Assembly: GCA_963697205.1 (NCBI GenBank)
Contig: CAVONB010000015.1
Location: 310,001 to 374,000, forward strand
DNA: 64,000 nucleotides
From: CAVONB01 sp963697205
GTDB lineage: Bacteria; Pseudomonadota; Alphaproteobacteria; Rhizobiales; Hyphomicrobiaceae
Direction of reading: 5' to 3'
The notes beneath the pieces were generated by a model. That model was given only the letters and a program-made list of their open reading frames with translations. It did not search any database and was not told where the DNA came from. Made by a program: the position numbers and the translations under genes. Shown in pieces: positions 18,256 to 26,943 of this stretch; positions within the stretch are counted from its first letter, which is position 1, and every line of letters starts with the position of its first letter.

Positions 18256-18942
18256 CTACAGGCGGAACACGCGCAGCCAGCGCATGACGTCGAGCAGGCT
18301 CAAAGCGGCGGCGGCGACGTAGGTGAAGGCTGCCGCACGCAGGATGGAGCGCGCCGCGGCCTGGTCCTTCGGGCCGATGTAACCGCCCTCCTTCAGCACG
18401 GGTAGCGCACGGCGGAAGCTCGCGTCGAACTCGACCGGCAGCGTGACGGCGTGGAGCAGGATCGTGAACGCCAGGATCATCATGCCGGCCAGGATCTGGA
18501 CCAGCATGATGTGCGGCGACTTCGACAGCACCATCAGCACCGGCGCGGCGAGCATGACGACGGCGCCGAACGATTCCACGCGCTGCGCCTGGCGGGCGAG
18601 GCGACCGCGCGTGGTGAGCGGAGCGTAGCCGGTCGCGTCCTGCATGGCGTGGCCGACCTCGTGGGCCGCTACGACCACGGCCGATAGCGACCGTTTGGCA
18701 TAGTGGTCCGGTGACAGGCGCACGGCCTTGGCTTCGGGATCGTAATGGTCGCCGATCTGGCTTTCCTCGACCGTCACGTGTGACAGGCCCATGCTGTCCA
18801 GGATGTGGCGCGCGAACTCGCCGCCGGTGCCGGGGTAGTCGCTGCGTTCAACGGAATGACGCTTTAGGACGCCCTTGACCCAGATCTGCGGCAGCATGGC
18901 CAGCGCGGCGAGCACGGCGAGGAAGAGGACGAGGAAGACCAT
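18256..18942 (-). CDS. Membrane zinc metallopeptidase (YugP type)
   Basis: A 228-residue integral membrane peptidase of the Zn_peptidase_2 (YugP) family. The catalytic HEVGH motif is at residues 94-98, preceded by the family block SQIGDHYDPEAKAVRLSPDHY. Membrane segments are visible at about residues 2-19, 116-135, 140-162 and near the C terminus (AAAFTYVAAAALSLL). The ATG at 18942 is preferred to one 13 codons upstream because it starts right at the first membrane helix and has GGAG about 10 bases upstream. Substrate unknown; members probably degrade or shed membrane proteins. It is convergent with the thiolase. Confidence 0.87.
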   Translation of the reverse strand: MVFLVLFLAVLAALAMLPQIWVKGVLKRHSVERSDYPGTGGEFARHILDSMGLSHVTVEESQIGDHYDPEAKAVRLSPDHYAKRSLSAVVVAAHEVGHAMQDATGYAPLTTRGRLARQAQRVESFGAVVMLAAPVLMVLSKSPHIMLVQILAGMMILAFTILLHAVTLPVEFDASFRRALPVLKEGGYIGPKDQAAARSILRAAAFTYVAAAALSLLDVMRWLRVFRL

Positions 18943-19077
18943 GGTGCGCGGCTCCGGGATCGTCGGACGGCGTGTGGGCATGCCGCGTTGCGCTGTCCGG
19001 CGCGGGGATGAGGGAAGATAGGCATCGGTTGCGGCGGCGCAATGGCTGTGTGGTGGAGAATGATGAGTGTAGGGGCG

Positions 19078-19914
19078 TCATAGCGACAGGAAGGCGCGTC
19101 GGATCTCGTAGAGGGCGAGGCCGGTGGCGACGGACAAATTAAGGCTGTCGAGGTTGCCGGCCATGGGAATCCTGACGAGGCGAGTGCAGACGGCGGCCAT
19201 GGCGTCGCTCAGGCCGGGGCCCTCGCTGCCCATGACCAGCAGGACGGGGTGGCGCCAGGCGGCGTTGCGGACATCCTGGGTGGCGGACAGGTGTGTGCCG
19301 GCGACGTCGCCGGGCCAGGACTGACGCCAGTCGAGGAAGGCGTCGCGCGTCATGCGCGCGATGGGCACGGAGAAGTTGGAGCCCATGGTCGCGCGCACGG
19401 CTTCGCGCTGGTAGGGGTCGCAGCAGTTGCCGACCAGCAGCAGCCCGGATGCGCCGGCGGCGTCGAGAGTGCGCAGGATCGTGCCGAGGTTGCCGGGATC
19501 GCGGATCTCCTCCAGCGCGAGCCATGTGCTCTCGGCGCCGACGTTTCGGGCTGAGGGCGGCTCAGACCAGCGTTGCTCGAAGACGCCGATCAGGCTTTGG
19601 GGATTGTCCTTCGCCGCGATCTTGGCGAGCACGGCATCGGTGACCTCCAGGACCTCCGTGCCCGCGGCGAGGCTGTCGCGGACGAGGTCGCGGGTGATGC
19701 CGGCGTCGGCGGCGCCGGCGCGATAGACGAGGATGCGGGGCGTCCAGCCCCTGTCGCGGGCGGTGACGAGGATGGAGGTGCCTTCGGCCACGAACAGGCC
19801 GGTCTCCTTCCTCGCCTTGCGCATCTCCAGACTGCGGATGAGCTTGATGCGCTCGTTCTGCAGGCTCGAGACAGGTCGGGGGGCGGCTGTGGCCGGCGGG
19901 CGGGCATCAGGCAT
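19078..19914 (-). CDS. TrmH/SpoU-family RNA 2'-O-methyltransferase
   Basis: A 278-residue SPOUT methyltransferase that would methylate a ribose 2'-OH in rRNA or tRNA. The N-terminal part (about residues 15-115) is the RNA-binding SpoU_sub_bind-like domain (SLQNERIKLIRSLEMRKARK, FVAEG). The C-terminal knot has the three SpoU motifs: EEIRDPGNLGTILRT, LLVMGSEGPGLSD and NLDSLNLSVATGLALYE. The target nucleotide cannot be read from the sequence. The ATG at 19914 overlaps the stop codon of the upstream methyltransferase gene by 8 bases, so the two RNA-modification genes are translationally coupled. Confidence 0.9.
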   Translation of the reverse strand: MPDARPPATAAPRPVSSLQNERIKLIRSLEMRKARKETGLFVAEGTSILVTARDRGWTPRILVYRAGAADAGITRDLVRDSLAAGTEVLEVTDAVLAKIAAKDNPQSLIGVFEQRWSEPPSARNVGAESTWLALEEIRDPGNLGTILRTLDAAGASGLLLVGNCCDPYQREAVRATMGSNFSVPIARMTRDAFLDWRQSWPGDVAGTHLSATQDVRNAAWRHPVLLVMGSEGPGLSDAMAAVCTRLVRIPMAGNLDSLNLSVATGLALYEIRRAFLSL

Positions 19915-20908
19915 CGCCGTGGCTCCAGCGCACATAGAGAGATGTTGGCACGAGACGGGCGCCTTCGTTTGCCCCGCCTGTCTCGCGGATCGCCAGCTCG
20001 CCGGCTTCAAGGCGGCCATGGGCTGGCGCGGAACGGTCGCGCGCGAGCGTTTCGCCGAAGAGTTGGCCGAAAGCGAGCGTGGAGGCGCGGATGGCATAAA
20101 CGGTCAGCACGAGATCGGCGCGGGCCGGGTCGAGCAGCTTGGAGAGATCACCGAGCAGTCCGGGCAGGTGCGTGAAGAGGTCCCAGATCTCGCCGCCGGG
20201 GCCGCGCCCGAACTTGGGCGGATCGACGAGGATCATGTCGTAGGTCCGGCCGCGACGGACCTCGCGCGCGGCGAACTTCGCGGCGTCGTCGATGATCCAG
20301 CGGATGGGCGCAGCGGTGAGATTGGAGACCTGCTGGTTTTCTCGGGCCCAGGCGACGGCCTTTTTCGACGCATCGACGTGGGTGACCTCGGCGCCCGCGG
20401 CTGCGGCCAGCAGGGAGGCGGCGCCGGTGTAGGCGAAGAGGTTCAGCAGGCGCGGTGGGCGGTTCAGCGTCGCGGCGGTGCGGCGCAGGCGGGCCACCAT
20501 CCATTGCCAGTGCGGCATCTGCTCGGGGAAGAGCCCGAGGTGCCACATGGCCGACAGGCGGCAGAGCATGGTGGCGCGGATGTGGGCGCGGGCGTCGGCG
20601 GCGGTGTCGTGAACATCGACGACCACGGGCCAGGCGTCCGGCACGGGCTTGTCGCTGCGCCAGCGGCCTTTTTCGTCGTCCTCGCCGGACGCGGAGAACA
20701 CGGCGTGCGCCTTGAGCCAGCGGTCACGGTCCAGGCGGGGCTGCCACAAGGCCTGCGGCTCGGGCCGGTCCACGAGGATGTCGCCGAAGCGCTCGAGCTT
20801 GCGGCCGGCGCCGCTGTCGATCAGCGCATAGCCGGCGAAGCCCGGTGTCTCCAACAGGGCGATGCGGTCGGGCAGGACAGTGGTGGTGGGTGGCGCGGCA
20901 GTCATCAT
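19907..20908 (-). CDS. Class I SAM-dependent methyltransferase (RlmI/RlmK-like)
   Basis: A 333-residue Rossmann-fold methyltransferase of the Methyltrans_SAM group that includes the 23S rRNA cytosine methylases RlmI and RlmL/K. The SAM-binding motif I is LNLFAYTGAASL (about residues 157-168), an acidic strand end follows (HVDASKKAV), and the catalytic DPPKFG motif is present with GPGGEIWDL after it. The N-terminal 140 residues match the group's non-catalytic domain and lack a PUA domain. rRNA is the likely substrate from family knowledge and from the overlap with a SpoU gene. An ATG one codon in (20905) is an alternative start. Confidence 0.88.
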   Translation of the reverse strand: MMTAAPPTTTVLPDRIALLETPGFAGYALIDSGAGRKLERFGDILVDRPEPQALWQPRLDRDRWLKAHAVFSASGEDDEKGRWRSDKPVPDAWPVVVDVHDTAADARAHIRATMLCRLSAMWHLGLFPEQMPHWQWMVARLRRTAATLNRPPRLLNLFAYTGAASLLAAAAGAEVTHVDASKKAVAWARENQQVSNLTAAPIRWIIDDAAKFAAREVRRGRTYDMILVDPPKFGRGPGGEIWDLFTHLPGLLGDLSKLLDPARADLVLTVYAIRASTLAFGQLFGETLARDRSAPAHGRLEAGELAIRETGGANEGARLVPTSLYVRWSHGDA

Positions 20909-20985
20909 TCAAGTGTAGCAGGTTGTCCAAGGGGGTGTTGGTGCGCGCGGGGCGGAGGCTGTGTTTGTCGACGGGCGCCAGCGGC

Positions 20986-21014
20986 GTGTAAGGTGTAGGC
21001 TGCATCCTTTACAC
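20986..21014. promoter_or_regulatory. Candidate operator palindrome upstream of an SDR gene
   Basis: GTGTAAGG (20986-20993) and CCTTTACAC (21006-21014) form an interrupted near-palindrome of 29 bases, ending 20 bases before the SDR ATG, the usual place for a repressor site. No regulator gene is adjacent. Confidence 0.3.
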
Positions 21015-21034
21015 CGCGAACGGGAGCAAACGCC

Positions 21035-21832
21035 ATGCGGCTCGAGAACAGGGTTGCCATCGTCACCGGCGGCGGCCGCGGCATCGGCCGCGACATCGTG
21101 CTGGCCTATGCCAAGGAAGGCGCCAGGGTGATCGTCAACGACGTCGATCCGGCGACGGCGGCGGCGACGGCGGCGGAGGCCTCGCAACTGGGGCCGAAGG
21201 CGATCGGGATCGCCGCGGACGTGGCCCAGCCGGCCGACGTCGACCGGCTGGTGGCGGAGACAATCGCCGCGCACGGTCGCATCGACATCCTGGTCAACAA
21301 CGCGATGAAGATTGTGCCGGGTAAGCTTGAGAAGCTGCCGCTGGAGTCGTGGGACACGACGATGAACATCGGGCTCAGGGGTGCCTTCTACACGAGCCAG
21401 CAGGCGGGCCGGCACATGATCGCGCAGAAGTCCGGCGCGATCGTCAACATCGCCTCGATCGCGGGGCTGTTTCCCTACAACTGGGCGGGCGCCTACTCCG
21501 TGGTGAAAGCCGGTCTGATCATGCTGACCAAGCTGCAGGCGATGGAGTGGGGCCCTTACGGCGTGCGCTCGAACGCGATCACGCCGGGCTACATCCGCAC
21601 GCCCGGCACGGAGGGCATGTATTCCGATCCCGAGATCTACGAGGGGCGGCGCAAGGGCGTGCCGATGGGGCGCGTGGGCGCGGGCGACGACATCGCGGGG
21701 CCGGCGATCTTTCTTGCCTCCGACGAGGCGAAATATACGTCGGGCAGCGTGCTCGGTGCGGACGGCGCGCAGGCGGTAGCCTACTTCGCGTCCGTGCCCG
21801 GGCGGCGTTTCTCGGGCGGTAGCATCGATTGA
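21035..21832 (+). CDS. Short-chain dehydrogenase/reductase
   Basis: A 265-residue classical SDR that oxidises or reduces a hydroxyl/keto group with NAD(P). It has the cofactor motif TGGGRGIG (11-18), an acidic residue in VNDVD that favours NAD, NNA (88-90), catalytic Ser141, and Tyr154-x3-Lys158 (AYSVVK). The C terminus (VLGADGAQAVAYFA) is the usual SDR end. The start ATG has GGGAG upstream. Substrate unknown. It is convergent with the BisC-type gene (19-base gap), so no operon context helps. Confidence 0.9.
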   Translation: MRLENRVAIVTGGGRGIGRDIVLAYAKEGARVIVNDVDPATAAATAAEASQLGPKAIGIAADVAQPADVDRLVAETIAAHGRIDILVNNAMKIVPGKLEKLPLESWDTTMNIGLRGAFYTSQQAGRHMIAQKSGAIVNIASIAGLFPYNWAGAYSVVKAGLIMLTKLQAMEWGPYGVRSNAITPGYIRTPGTEGMYSDPEIYEGRRKGVPMGRVGAGDDIAGPAIFLASDEAKYTSGSVLGADGAQAVAYFASVPGRRFSGGSID

Positions 21833-21851
21833 ATTGGCGAAGTCGTTTCAG

Positions 21852-24149
21852 CTAAGCCGGCGCGGCGGTGACCTCGTCGGGGGTGGGAGCGTTGCCGTCG
21901 TAGCGGGTGATCGAGACGAGGCAGGTGTGGGCGCTGCAGCCCTGCGAGAAGGCGGACGAGCCGACGTCTTGGGTCAGCACGTTGGGGTTGCCGGCGATGT
22001 CGAGCGGGCCGTCGCCTGAGTCGTAGGGCAGATACCAGGCGCCGGTCGGCAGCACGGCGACGGAGGGGCGGACATCGCTCGAGAGGCGGACGCCGGCGAG
22101 GCACTTGCCGCGATCGTTGTGGACCATGGCGGTGTCGCCTTCGGCGAGGCCGAGGCGGCGGGCGTCGACGGGGTTGAGCGTGACCGTCTCGCGGCCTGCG
22201 GTCTTGTAGCGGCGGCTCGCGCGACCGAAGTCGAGCTGGCTATGCAAGCGCCCGTCCGGCTGGGCCGTGACGAGGTGGAACGGATGGCGCTTGGCGGTCT
22301 CGGCGCGCAGTGTTTCGGTTTTCGGCAGCCATACGGGGTGCGGCGGGCAATCGGCATATCCGCAGCGGGCGAGGGTGTCGCTCCACAGCAGGATGCGGCC
22401 GGTCTCGGTGTTGAGGGGATAGCCTTCCGGGTCGGCGCGGAATTTCTGGAGGTGGACGATTTTGCCGCGCGTGGGCACCTCGACGCGCCCGGTTTGCCAG
22501 AACGTTTCGAAGTCGGGCAGCTCGGCGACGGCGCGGGCGCGGGCGTCGTCGCGCACCTCGTCGTACATGTGGCGGATCCAGGCCATCTCGTCGCGGCCTT
22601 CGGTGAATTGGCGCTCTACGCCCAGGTGGCTCGCGATCTCGCTGACGATGTCGAATTCGGGCCGCGAGGCAAAGCGCGGAGAGACGGCGCGCTTCAGGGC
22701 CAGGACATGATCGATGCGGCGGCTGCCGCCGATGTCGTTGCGCTCGAGCGAGGAGGACGCGGGCAGGACGATGTCGGCGCGGCGCGCGGTCGGCGTCCAG
22801 ACGATGTCCTGCACAACGATCGTCTCGGGCCGCGCCCAGGCGCGTTCGAGGCGCGCGAGATCCTGGTGGTGGTGGAATGGATTGCCGCCGGCCCACCAGA
22901 CCATGCGCGTGTCGGGATAGGTGTGCGTGCGGCCGTTGTAGGTGAAGGGCTGCCCCGGGCTCAAAAGCAGGTCGGAGATGCGTGCGACTGGGATGAAGCT
23001 CGCGTTCGGCTTTGTGCCCTGGGAGAGGGATGGCGGTTTGACGAGGCTTTGCGGCTGGCCCATGCCCGAGACGGAGCCGACGCCGAAGGTGACGCCACCG
23101 CCGGGCTGGCCGAACTGGCCGGCGACGGCGGCGAGCGCGATCGCGCACCACCAGGGCTGTTCGCCATGGACGGCGCGCTGCAGGCTCCAGCTCATGGTCG
23201 TCAGCGTGCGGGTCGACGCGTAGGCGGCGGCGAGCGCGCGGATCTTGTCGGCGGGGATGTCGGTGATGGCGGCGGCCCAGTCGGCGGTTTTGGGCGTGCC
23301 GTCGCTGGCGCCGGTCAGGTAGGCGAGGAAGACGTCGGCGCCGGAGCAGCAGCGGGCGAGGAAGTCGCCGTCGTGGCAGCCGGAGGCGACGATCTCGTAG
23401 GCGAGGGCGAGCAGGAGGGCCGCGTCCGTTGCCGGTGCGATCGGCAGCCAGTCGACGTCGATCCAATCGGGGATGTCGTCGCGGCGCGGTGAGACGAGGA
23501 CGATCTTCACGCCCTTGTCCGCGAGGCGCCGGAGGCTTGCTTCAAGCTGGTGTCGCGCGACGCCGCCAGCCTCTACTGCGGCGGTGCGAGGACTGAGCGC
23601 GCCGAAGGCGAGCAGCATGCCCGAGTGCTCGGCGGCAGTGTCGAGGCCGGAGCCGCGGCCATAGAAAATTGAATCATCGCCGGTGACGTGCTTGGCGATG
23701 ACGGCGCCGGCACCGACGGAGTAGGTGTCGACGTGACCGGTGAAGCCGCCGACGAGGTTGAGCACGCGGCGGATCTGGGTCTGGTGGTGGTGGAAGCGTC
23801 CCGCGCTGCCCCAGCCGTAGGAGCCGGCGAAGATGGCGTCGTTGCCGTGTGCGGTGCGCACGCGATCGATCTCGCTGGCGACGAGGCGGGTGGCTTCGGT
23901 CCAGGAGACCGGCACGAAGCGGTCGCGGCCGCGGCCGTCGCCCTGGCCGGGCGCGCGGGTGCCGTTCAGCCAGCTTTCGCGTACCATCGGCTCGCGGATG
24001 CGCACCTTGGGGTCGAGCCAGTCCTGCACGGCCGCGATCAGGTCCGGCGGGGCGGGGTCGCCGCCCCATGGCTCGATGCCGACAATGTCGTCGTTTTCGA
24101 CCAGGACGTCGAACGTGCCCCAGTGGGCGGCGTGAGGGATGCGTTGCAC
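21852..24149 (-). CDS. BisC/DMSO-reductase-family molybdopterin oxidoreductase
   Basis: A 765-residue bis-molybdopterin-guanine-dinucleotide enzyme. The N terminus lacks both a twin-arginine signal and a CxxC iron-sulfur motif, which fits the cytoplasmic BisC-type S- or N-oxide reductases. The molybdenum ligand is probably the serine in GSYGWGSAGRFHHHQTQ (about residues 108-124). Family blocks follow: WWAGGNPFHHHQDL, LPASSSLERNDIGGS, HLVTAQPDGRLHSQLDFG and GSSAFSQGCSAHTCLV. Known relatives reduce biotin sulfoxide, methionine sulfoxide or trimethylamine N-oxide; the substrate here cannot be told. GTG start at 24149 with GAGG about 10 bases upstream. Monocistronic, with no partner subunit nearby. 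Confidence 0.9.
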   Translation of the reverse strand: MQRIPHAAHWGTFDVLVENDDIVGIEPWGGDPAPPDLIAAVQDWLDPKVRIREPMVRESWLNGTRAPGQGDGRGRDRFVPVSWTEATRLVASEIDRVRTAHGNDAIFAGSYGWGSAGRFHHHQTQIRRVLNLVGGFTGHVDTYSVGAGAVIAKHVTGDDSIFYGRGSGLDTAAEHSGMLLAFGALSPRTAAVEAGGVARHQLEASLRRLADKGVKIVLVSPRRDDIPDWIDVDWLPIAPATDAALLLALAYEIVASGCHDGDFLARCCSGADVFLAYLTGASDGTPKTADWAAAITDIPADKIRALAAAYASTRTLTTMSWSLQRAVHGEQPWWCAIALAAVAGQFGQPGGGVTFGVGSVSGMGQPQSLVKPPSLSQGTKPNASFIPVARISDLLLSPGQPFTYNGRTHTYPDTRMVWWAGGNPFHHHQDLARLERAWARPETIVVQDIVWTPTARRADIVLPASSSLERNDIGGSRRIDHVLALKRAVSPRFASRPEFDIVSEIASHLGVERQFTEGRDEMAWIRHMYDEVRDDARARAVAELPDFETFWQTGRVEVPTRGKIVHLQKFRADPEGYPLNTETGRILLWSDTLARCGYADCPPHPVWLPKTETLRAETAKRHPFHLVTAQPDGRLHSQLDFGRASRRYKTAGRETVTLNPVDARRLGLAEGDTAMVHNDRGKCLAGVRLSSDVRPSVAVLPTGAWYLPYDSGDGPLDIAGNPNVLTQDVGSSAFSQGCSAHTCLVSITRYDGNAPTPDEVTAAPA

Positions 24150-24309
24150 GGGTTGGCGTCCTCGGCTCGGGCGTCCTCAGGCGGACATCTGTGGTGTTGA
24201 TTGCGGGCATGAAACACCACGGTTCCGGTGCTGTCGAGCCGTTGCGAGGTGCTCAGCCAATCCGGTGCCGCGGCGGAACGATGGGGCGGCCGCTCGCGTT
24301 CGCTTGTGG

Positions 24310-25281
24310 ATGAGAGTTAACGTCGTCCTCAACCGTTCGTCCGGCAGCCTCATCGGTGGCGATGTTTTCGGCGTGGCGGCCACCGTGGTCGACGGCCTTG
24401 CGGCTGCGGGACACCGAGCCAGCTTGCGGATCGCGGACGGCGCCGACGTCAGCGATGCGATCGAGGCGGCGACCCGCGACTGCGATGTTGTCGTGATCGG
24501 CGGTGGAGACGGCAGCGTGCGGACCGCGGCGGAAGTGGTGATGCGCGCAGGCCTCGTGCTCGGCGTCTTGCCGCTGGGGACGATGAATCGGCTGGCGCGC
24601 GAACTGGAGGTGCCTTTTGCCATCGACGCTGCGGCCGTAGCGTTGGCGAACGGTTGCGTGCGCGAGATCGACGTCGGGCTCGTCAATGACCGGATCTTCC
24701 TTTGCAACTCGCTGATCGGCCTGCCGCGGCAATTCGCGGAGCGTCGTCAGGCTCTGCGCGGGGCGGCGCTGGCGGGGCGGCTCAGCGGCTACGCGGGTGT
24801 GATCCGGGACATGCTGCGTGCGCGGCACCGCATGTCGGTCGACGTCGACCACAGGAGTGCGATGCACAAGTTCAGGACGCTCTCCATCGCAGTGACGCCG
24901 AACCGGCTGGCGCCGGCGCCGGGGGTTGCATTGCGCCGGCTTGCACTGGATCGCGGCGAGATCGCGCTTTATGCCTCGCATCATCTGACGGGGTGGGGCC
25001 TCGGGCTTTCGATCGTGAAGGCCATGGCGGGATTGTGGACGCAGGACCGGCAGTTGATCGAGCTCGTCGGACACAGCGTGACCATCAACCGGCGCGGCCG
25101 GCGCGTGAAAGTTTCCAACGATGGCGAGTTGGAGACGCTGGACCTGCCGCTGCGTTACGAGGTGCGGCCGCGGGCGTTGCGTGTGCTGTGTCCCGGCCGG
25201 ACAGTCCCGCAGGCGCGTCAACCTGCGGCGAGCGAAGCGACTGACGTTGGCTCCGACAATCGGTACAGGGGGCAGGCCTAG
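24310..25281 (+). CDS. Diacylglycerol/lipid kinase-like protein
   Basis: A 323-residue member of the diacylglycerol kinase catalytic family (YegS/DagK-like). The nucleotide-binding GGGDG motif is at 64-68, with VRTAAEVV after it, and the second family motif GTMNRLARELE at 90-100. The C-terminal beta-rich half ends with VKVSNDGELETLDLPLRYEV, the usual acidic DGE motif. It should phosphorylate a lipid hydroxyl, or a related substrate. The ATG at 24310 begins exactly at the family N terminus (MRVNVVLN); the long in-frame extension upstream is antisense to the gene before it. It is followed, 120 bases on, by a glycosyltransferase. Confidence 0.87.
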   Translation: MRVNVVLNRSSGSLIGGDVFGVAATVVDGLAAAGHRASLRIADGADVSDAIEAATRDCDVVVIGGGDGSVRTAAEVVMRAGLVLGVLPLGTMNRLARELEVPFAIDAAAVALANGCVREIDVGLVNDRIFLCNSLIGLPRQFAERRQALRGAALAGRLSGYAGVIRDMLRARHRMSVDVDHRSAMHKFRTLSIAVTPNRLAPAPGVALRRLALDRGEIALYASHHLTGWGLGLSIVKAMAGLWTQDRQLIELVGHSVTINRRGRRVKVSNDGELETLDLPLRYEVRPRALRVLCPGRTVPQARQPAASEATDVGSDNRYRGQA

Positions 25282-25401
25282 GCGCCGATTTGCTCCGGAC
25301 GCTGAGGCCCGAATCGGTTATGGGACTTTTCGGATGCCGATTGGGCTTAGGCGAAGCCTGCCCGTGCTTTCGGCGCATGTGGGGCTTCCTGGCGATCCAT
25401 C

Positions 25402-26883
25402 ATGCCCATCAGGCTACTCAACGCGACCGCGGTTTCGCAGGGCACAATTGAGCGGAACTTCGTGAGGCCAGGCTCGCCTGCCGTCGAGGTTTTGCACGAC
25501 GTGCTGGTGGCGGCCGGCGGCCGCCATCTCGACAATCAGCGCGAACTCGTCGTCGGCGGCGTCCATCGAAGGGACGGATCGGTCGTCACCTCCACGCTGC
25601 TACATCGGGCGGGTGAAGTGGTCATGGTCGCGCGCGCGCCCGAAGAGATCGTGGCGCAGCCGGCCGAGCGGCGGCTCGCCGAGGCGGCCTATGGCGGCAT
25701 TCTCATTCATCATTTCGGGCACTTCACACTGGAGAGCACGGCGCGGCTGTGGTGGATCCTGGAGAGCGGCTATCGCGGGCCGATCCTGTTCCAGTCGACG
25801 ACCTCCGATCCGCTCAGGCGTTCTTATGTGGCCGAGTTCTTCCGGCTGCTGGGACTGGCCGACCGTATCGTGATCGCCGAGCCGACGCTGCGGGTCGACA
25901 CGTTGCACGTGCCCGCGCCGGCCATCGAGATTCGCGGGTTCGTGCATGAAAGCTTCGCGTTGCCGTTTCGCGCGATCGGGGAGCGCGCGCTGGCGGAGGC
26001 GCCGGATGCGGGCTCGACGGGGCGGCTTTATCTGTCGCGCACGCAACTGAGCAACGGGCTGGCGATCGGGGAGACCGCGATCGAGGCGCGACTGCGCGAA
26101 GACGGGTATCGCATCGTTCATCCCGAGACGATGCCGCTGGGCGAGCAGATCGCGCTGCTCGACAGAGCGGACCGGATCGTCGGCCTCGTCGGCTCGGCAT
26201 TCCACAACCTGCTTTATTGCCGGGCGAAGACGGTGTGCTACCTGGGGCGCACCGATACGATCAATGAGAATTTCCCGATGATCGACCAGCTGCTCGGGAC
26301 GGATGCGCTCTACATCATGGGACGGCGACGGCCGCGCCAGCGCGGCGGCAACGGCCGCGTCTACATGCTGTCGCCGAACAGCATCGCAGAAAGCCTGACG
26401 GCGGAAGGCTGGCTTGGCCCTCGCCAGTCGCAGGCATCCGGGCTGGGCAACATCCAGCGGCAGGTGCTCGCAGAGGTCGAGTTGCAGGCCGGCTTGCGCT
26501 CGGCCAGCCGCGAGACGGGCGAGTTGCCGGGCGAGGAGGCGCTGCAGGCGCTGCTGATCGCTGCGGCGTTGCGGCCCGGCGATCGGCGGACGCTGAAAGC
26601 CCTGGTCGCGGCGATGGTGACCAAGCGCAGGTTCCGGATCGCGGAGCAATTCGCACGCGAATTCATCAAGAAGTGCGACTGGAACGAGCGCGACGCCCAG
26701 CATGTCGCTGCGCTCTTCGCAGCAGCGGGCAAGAACGGGCTCGCGAGCGGGCTGCTCTCCTGGGCGGCGCGCCGGCGCCAGGAGGATGGTGGTGCGCCGG
26801 CTGCGGGACCAGGGTCACGCGGCGAGAGAGAGCCGGCTCTGTCGCAGCGCGCGAAGCTGGCCCGCGTGACGCCGGCGGCCTAA
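25402..26883 (+). CDS. Glycosyltransferase family 61 protein
   Basis: A 493-residue protein with the GT61 (DUF563) catalytic region at about residues 90-310: GGILIHHFGHFTLEST, LYLSRTQL near 210, then GLVGSAFHNLLYC around 265, where GSAFHN is the family motif. GT61 enzymes add sugars to polysaccharides or glycans; the bacterial ones often sit in envelope or capsule clusters. Here there are no other polysaccharide genes next to it. The C-terminal 150 residues are a separate helical region (EALQALLIAAALRPGDRRTLKALVAAM) of TPR-like character, ending in a Gly/Pro/Arg linker. No signal peptide or membrane segment is seen. Confidence 0.85.
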   Translation: MPIRLLNATAVSQGTIERNFVRPGSPAVEVLHDVLVAAGGRHLDNQRELVVGGVHRRDGSVVTSTLLHRAGEVVMVARAPEEIVAQPAERRLAEAAYGGILIHHFGHFTLESTARLWWILESGYRGPILFQSTTSDPLRRSYVAEFFRLLGLADRIVIAEPTLRVDTLHVPAPAIEIRGFVHESFALPFRAIGERALAEAPDAGSTGRLYLSRTQLSNGLAIGETAIEARLREDGYRIVHPETMPLGEQIALLDRADRIVGLVGSAFHNLLYCRAKTVCYLGRTDTINENFPMIDQLLGTDALYIMGRRRPRQRGGNGRVYMLSPNSIAESLTAEGWLGPRQSQASGLGNIQRQVLAEVELQAGLRSASRETGELPGEEALQALLIAAALRPGDRRTLKALVAAMVTKRRFRIAEQFAREFIKKCDWNERDAQHVAALFAAAGKNGLASGLLSWAARRRQEDGGAPAAGPGSRGEREPALSQRAKLARVTPAA

Positions 26884-26943
26884 CATCGCGGCGCGGCCGA
26901 GCGGGCCGCGTGCCATCGATGCTTCATCGTCCGCCGGTTCGAC

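Noticed and set aside
22119..23492. Long plus-strand frame opposite the BisC-type gene
   Set aside because: Antisense shadow; Gly/Ala/Arg-rich with no recognisable motif.
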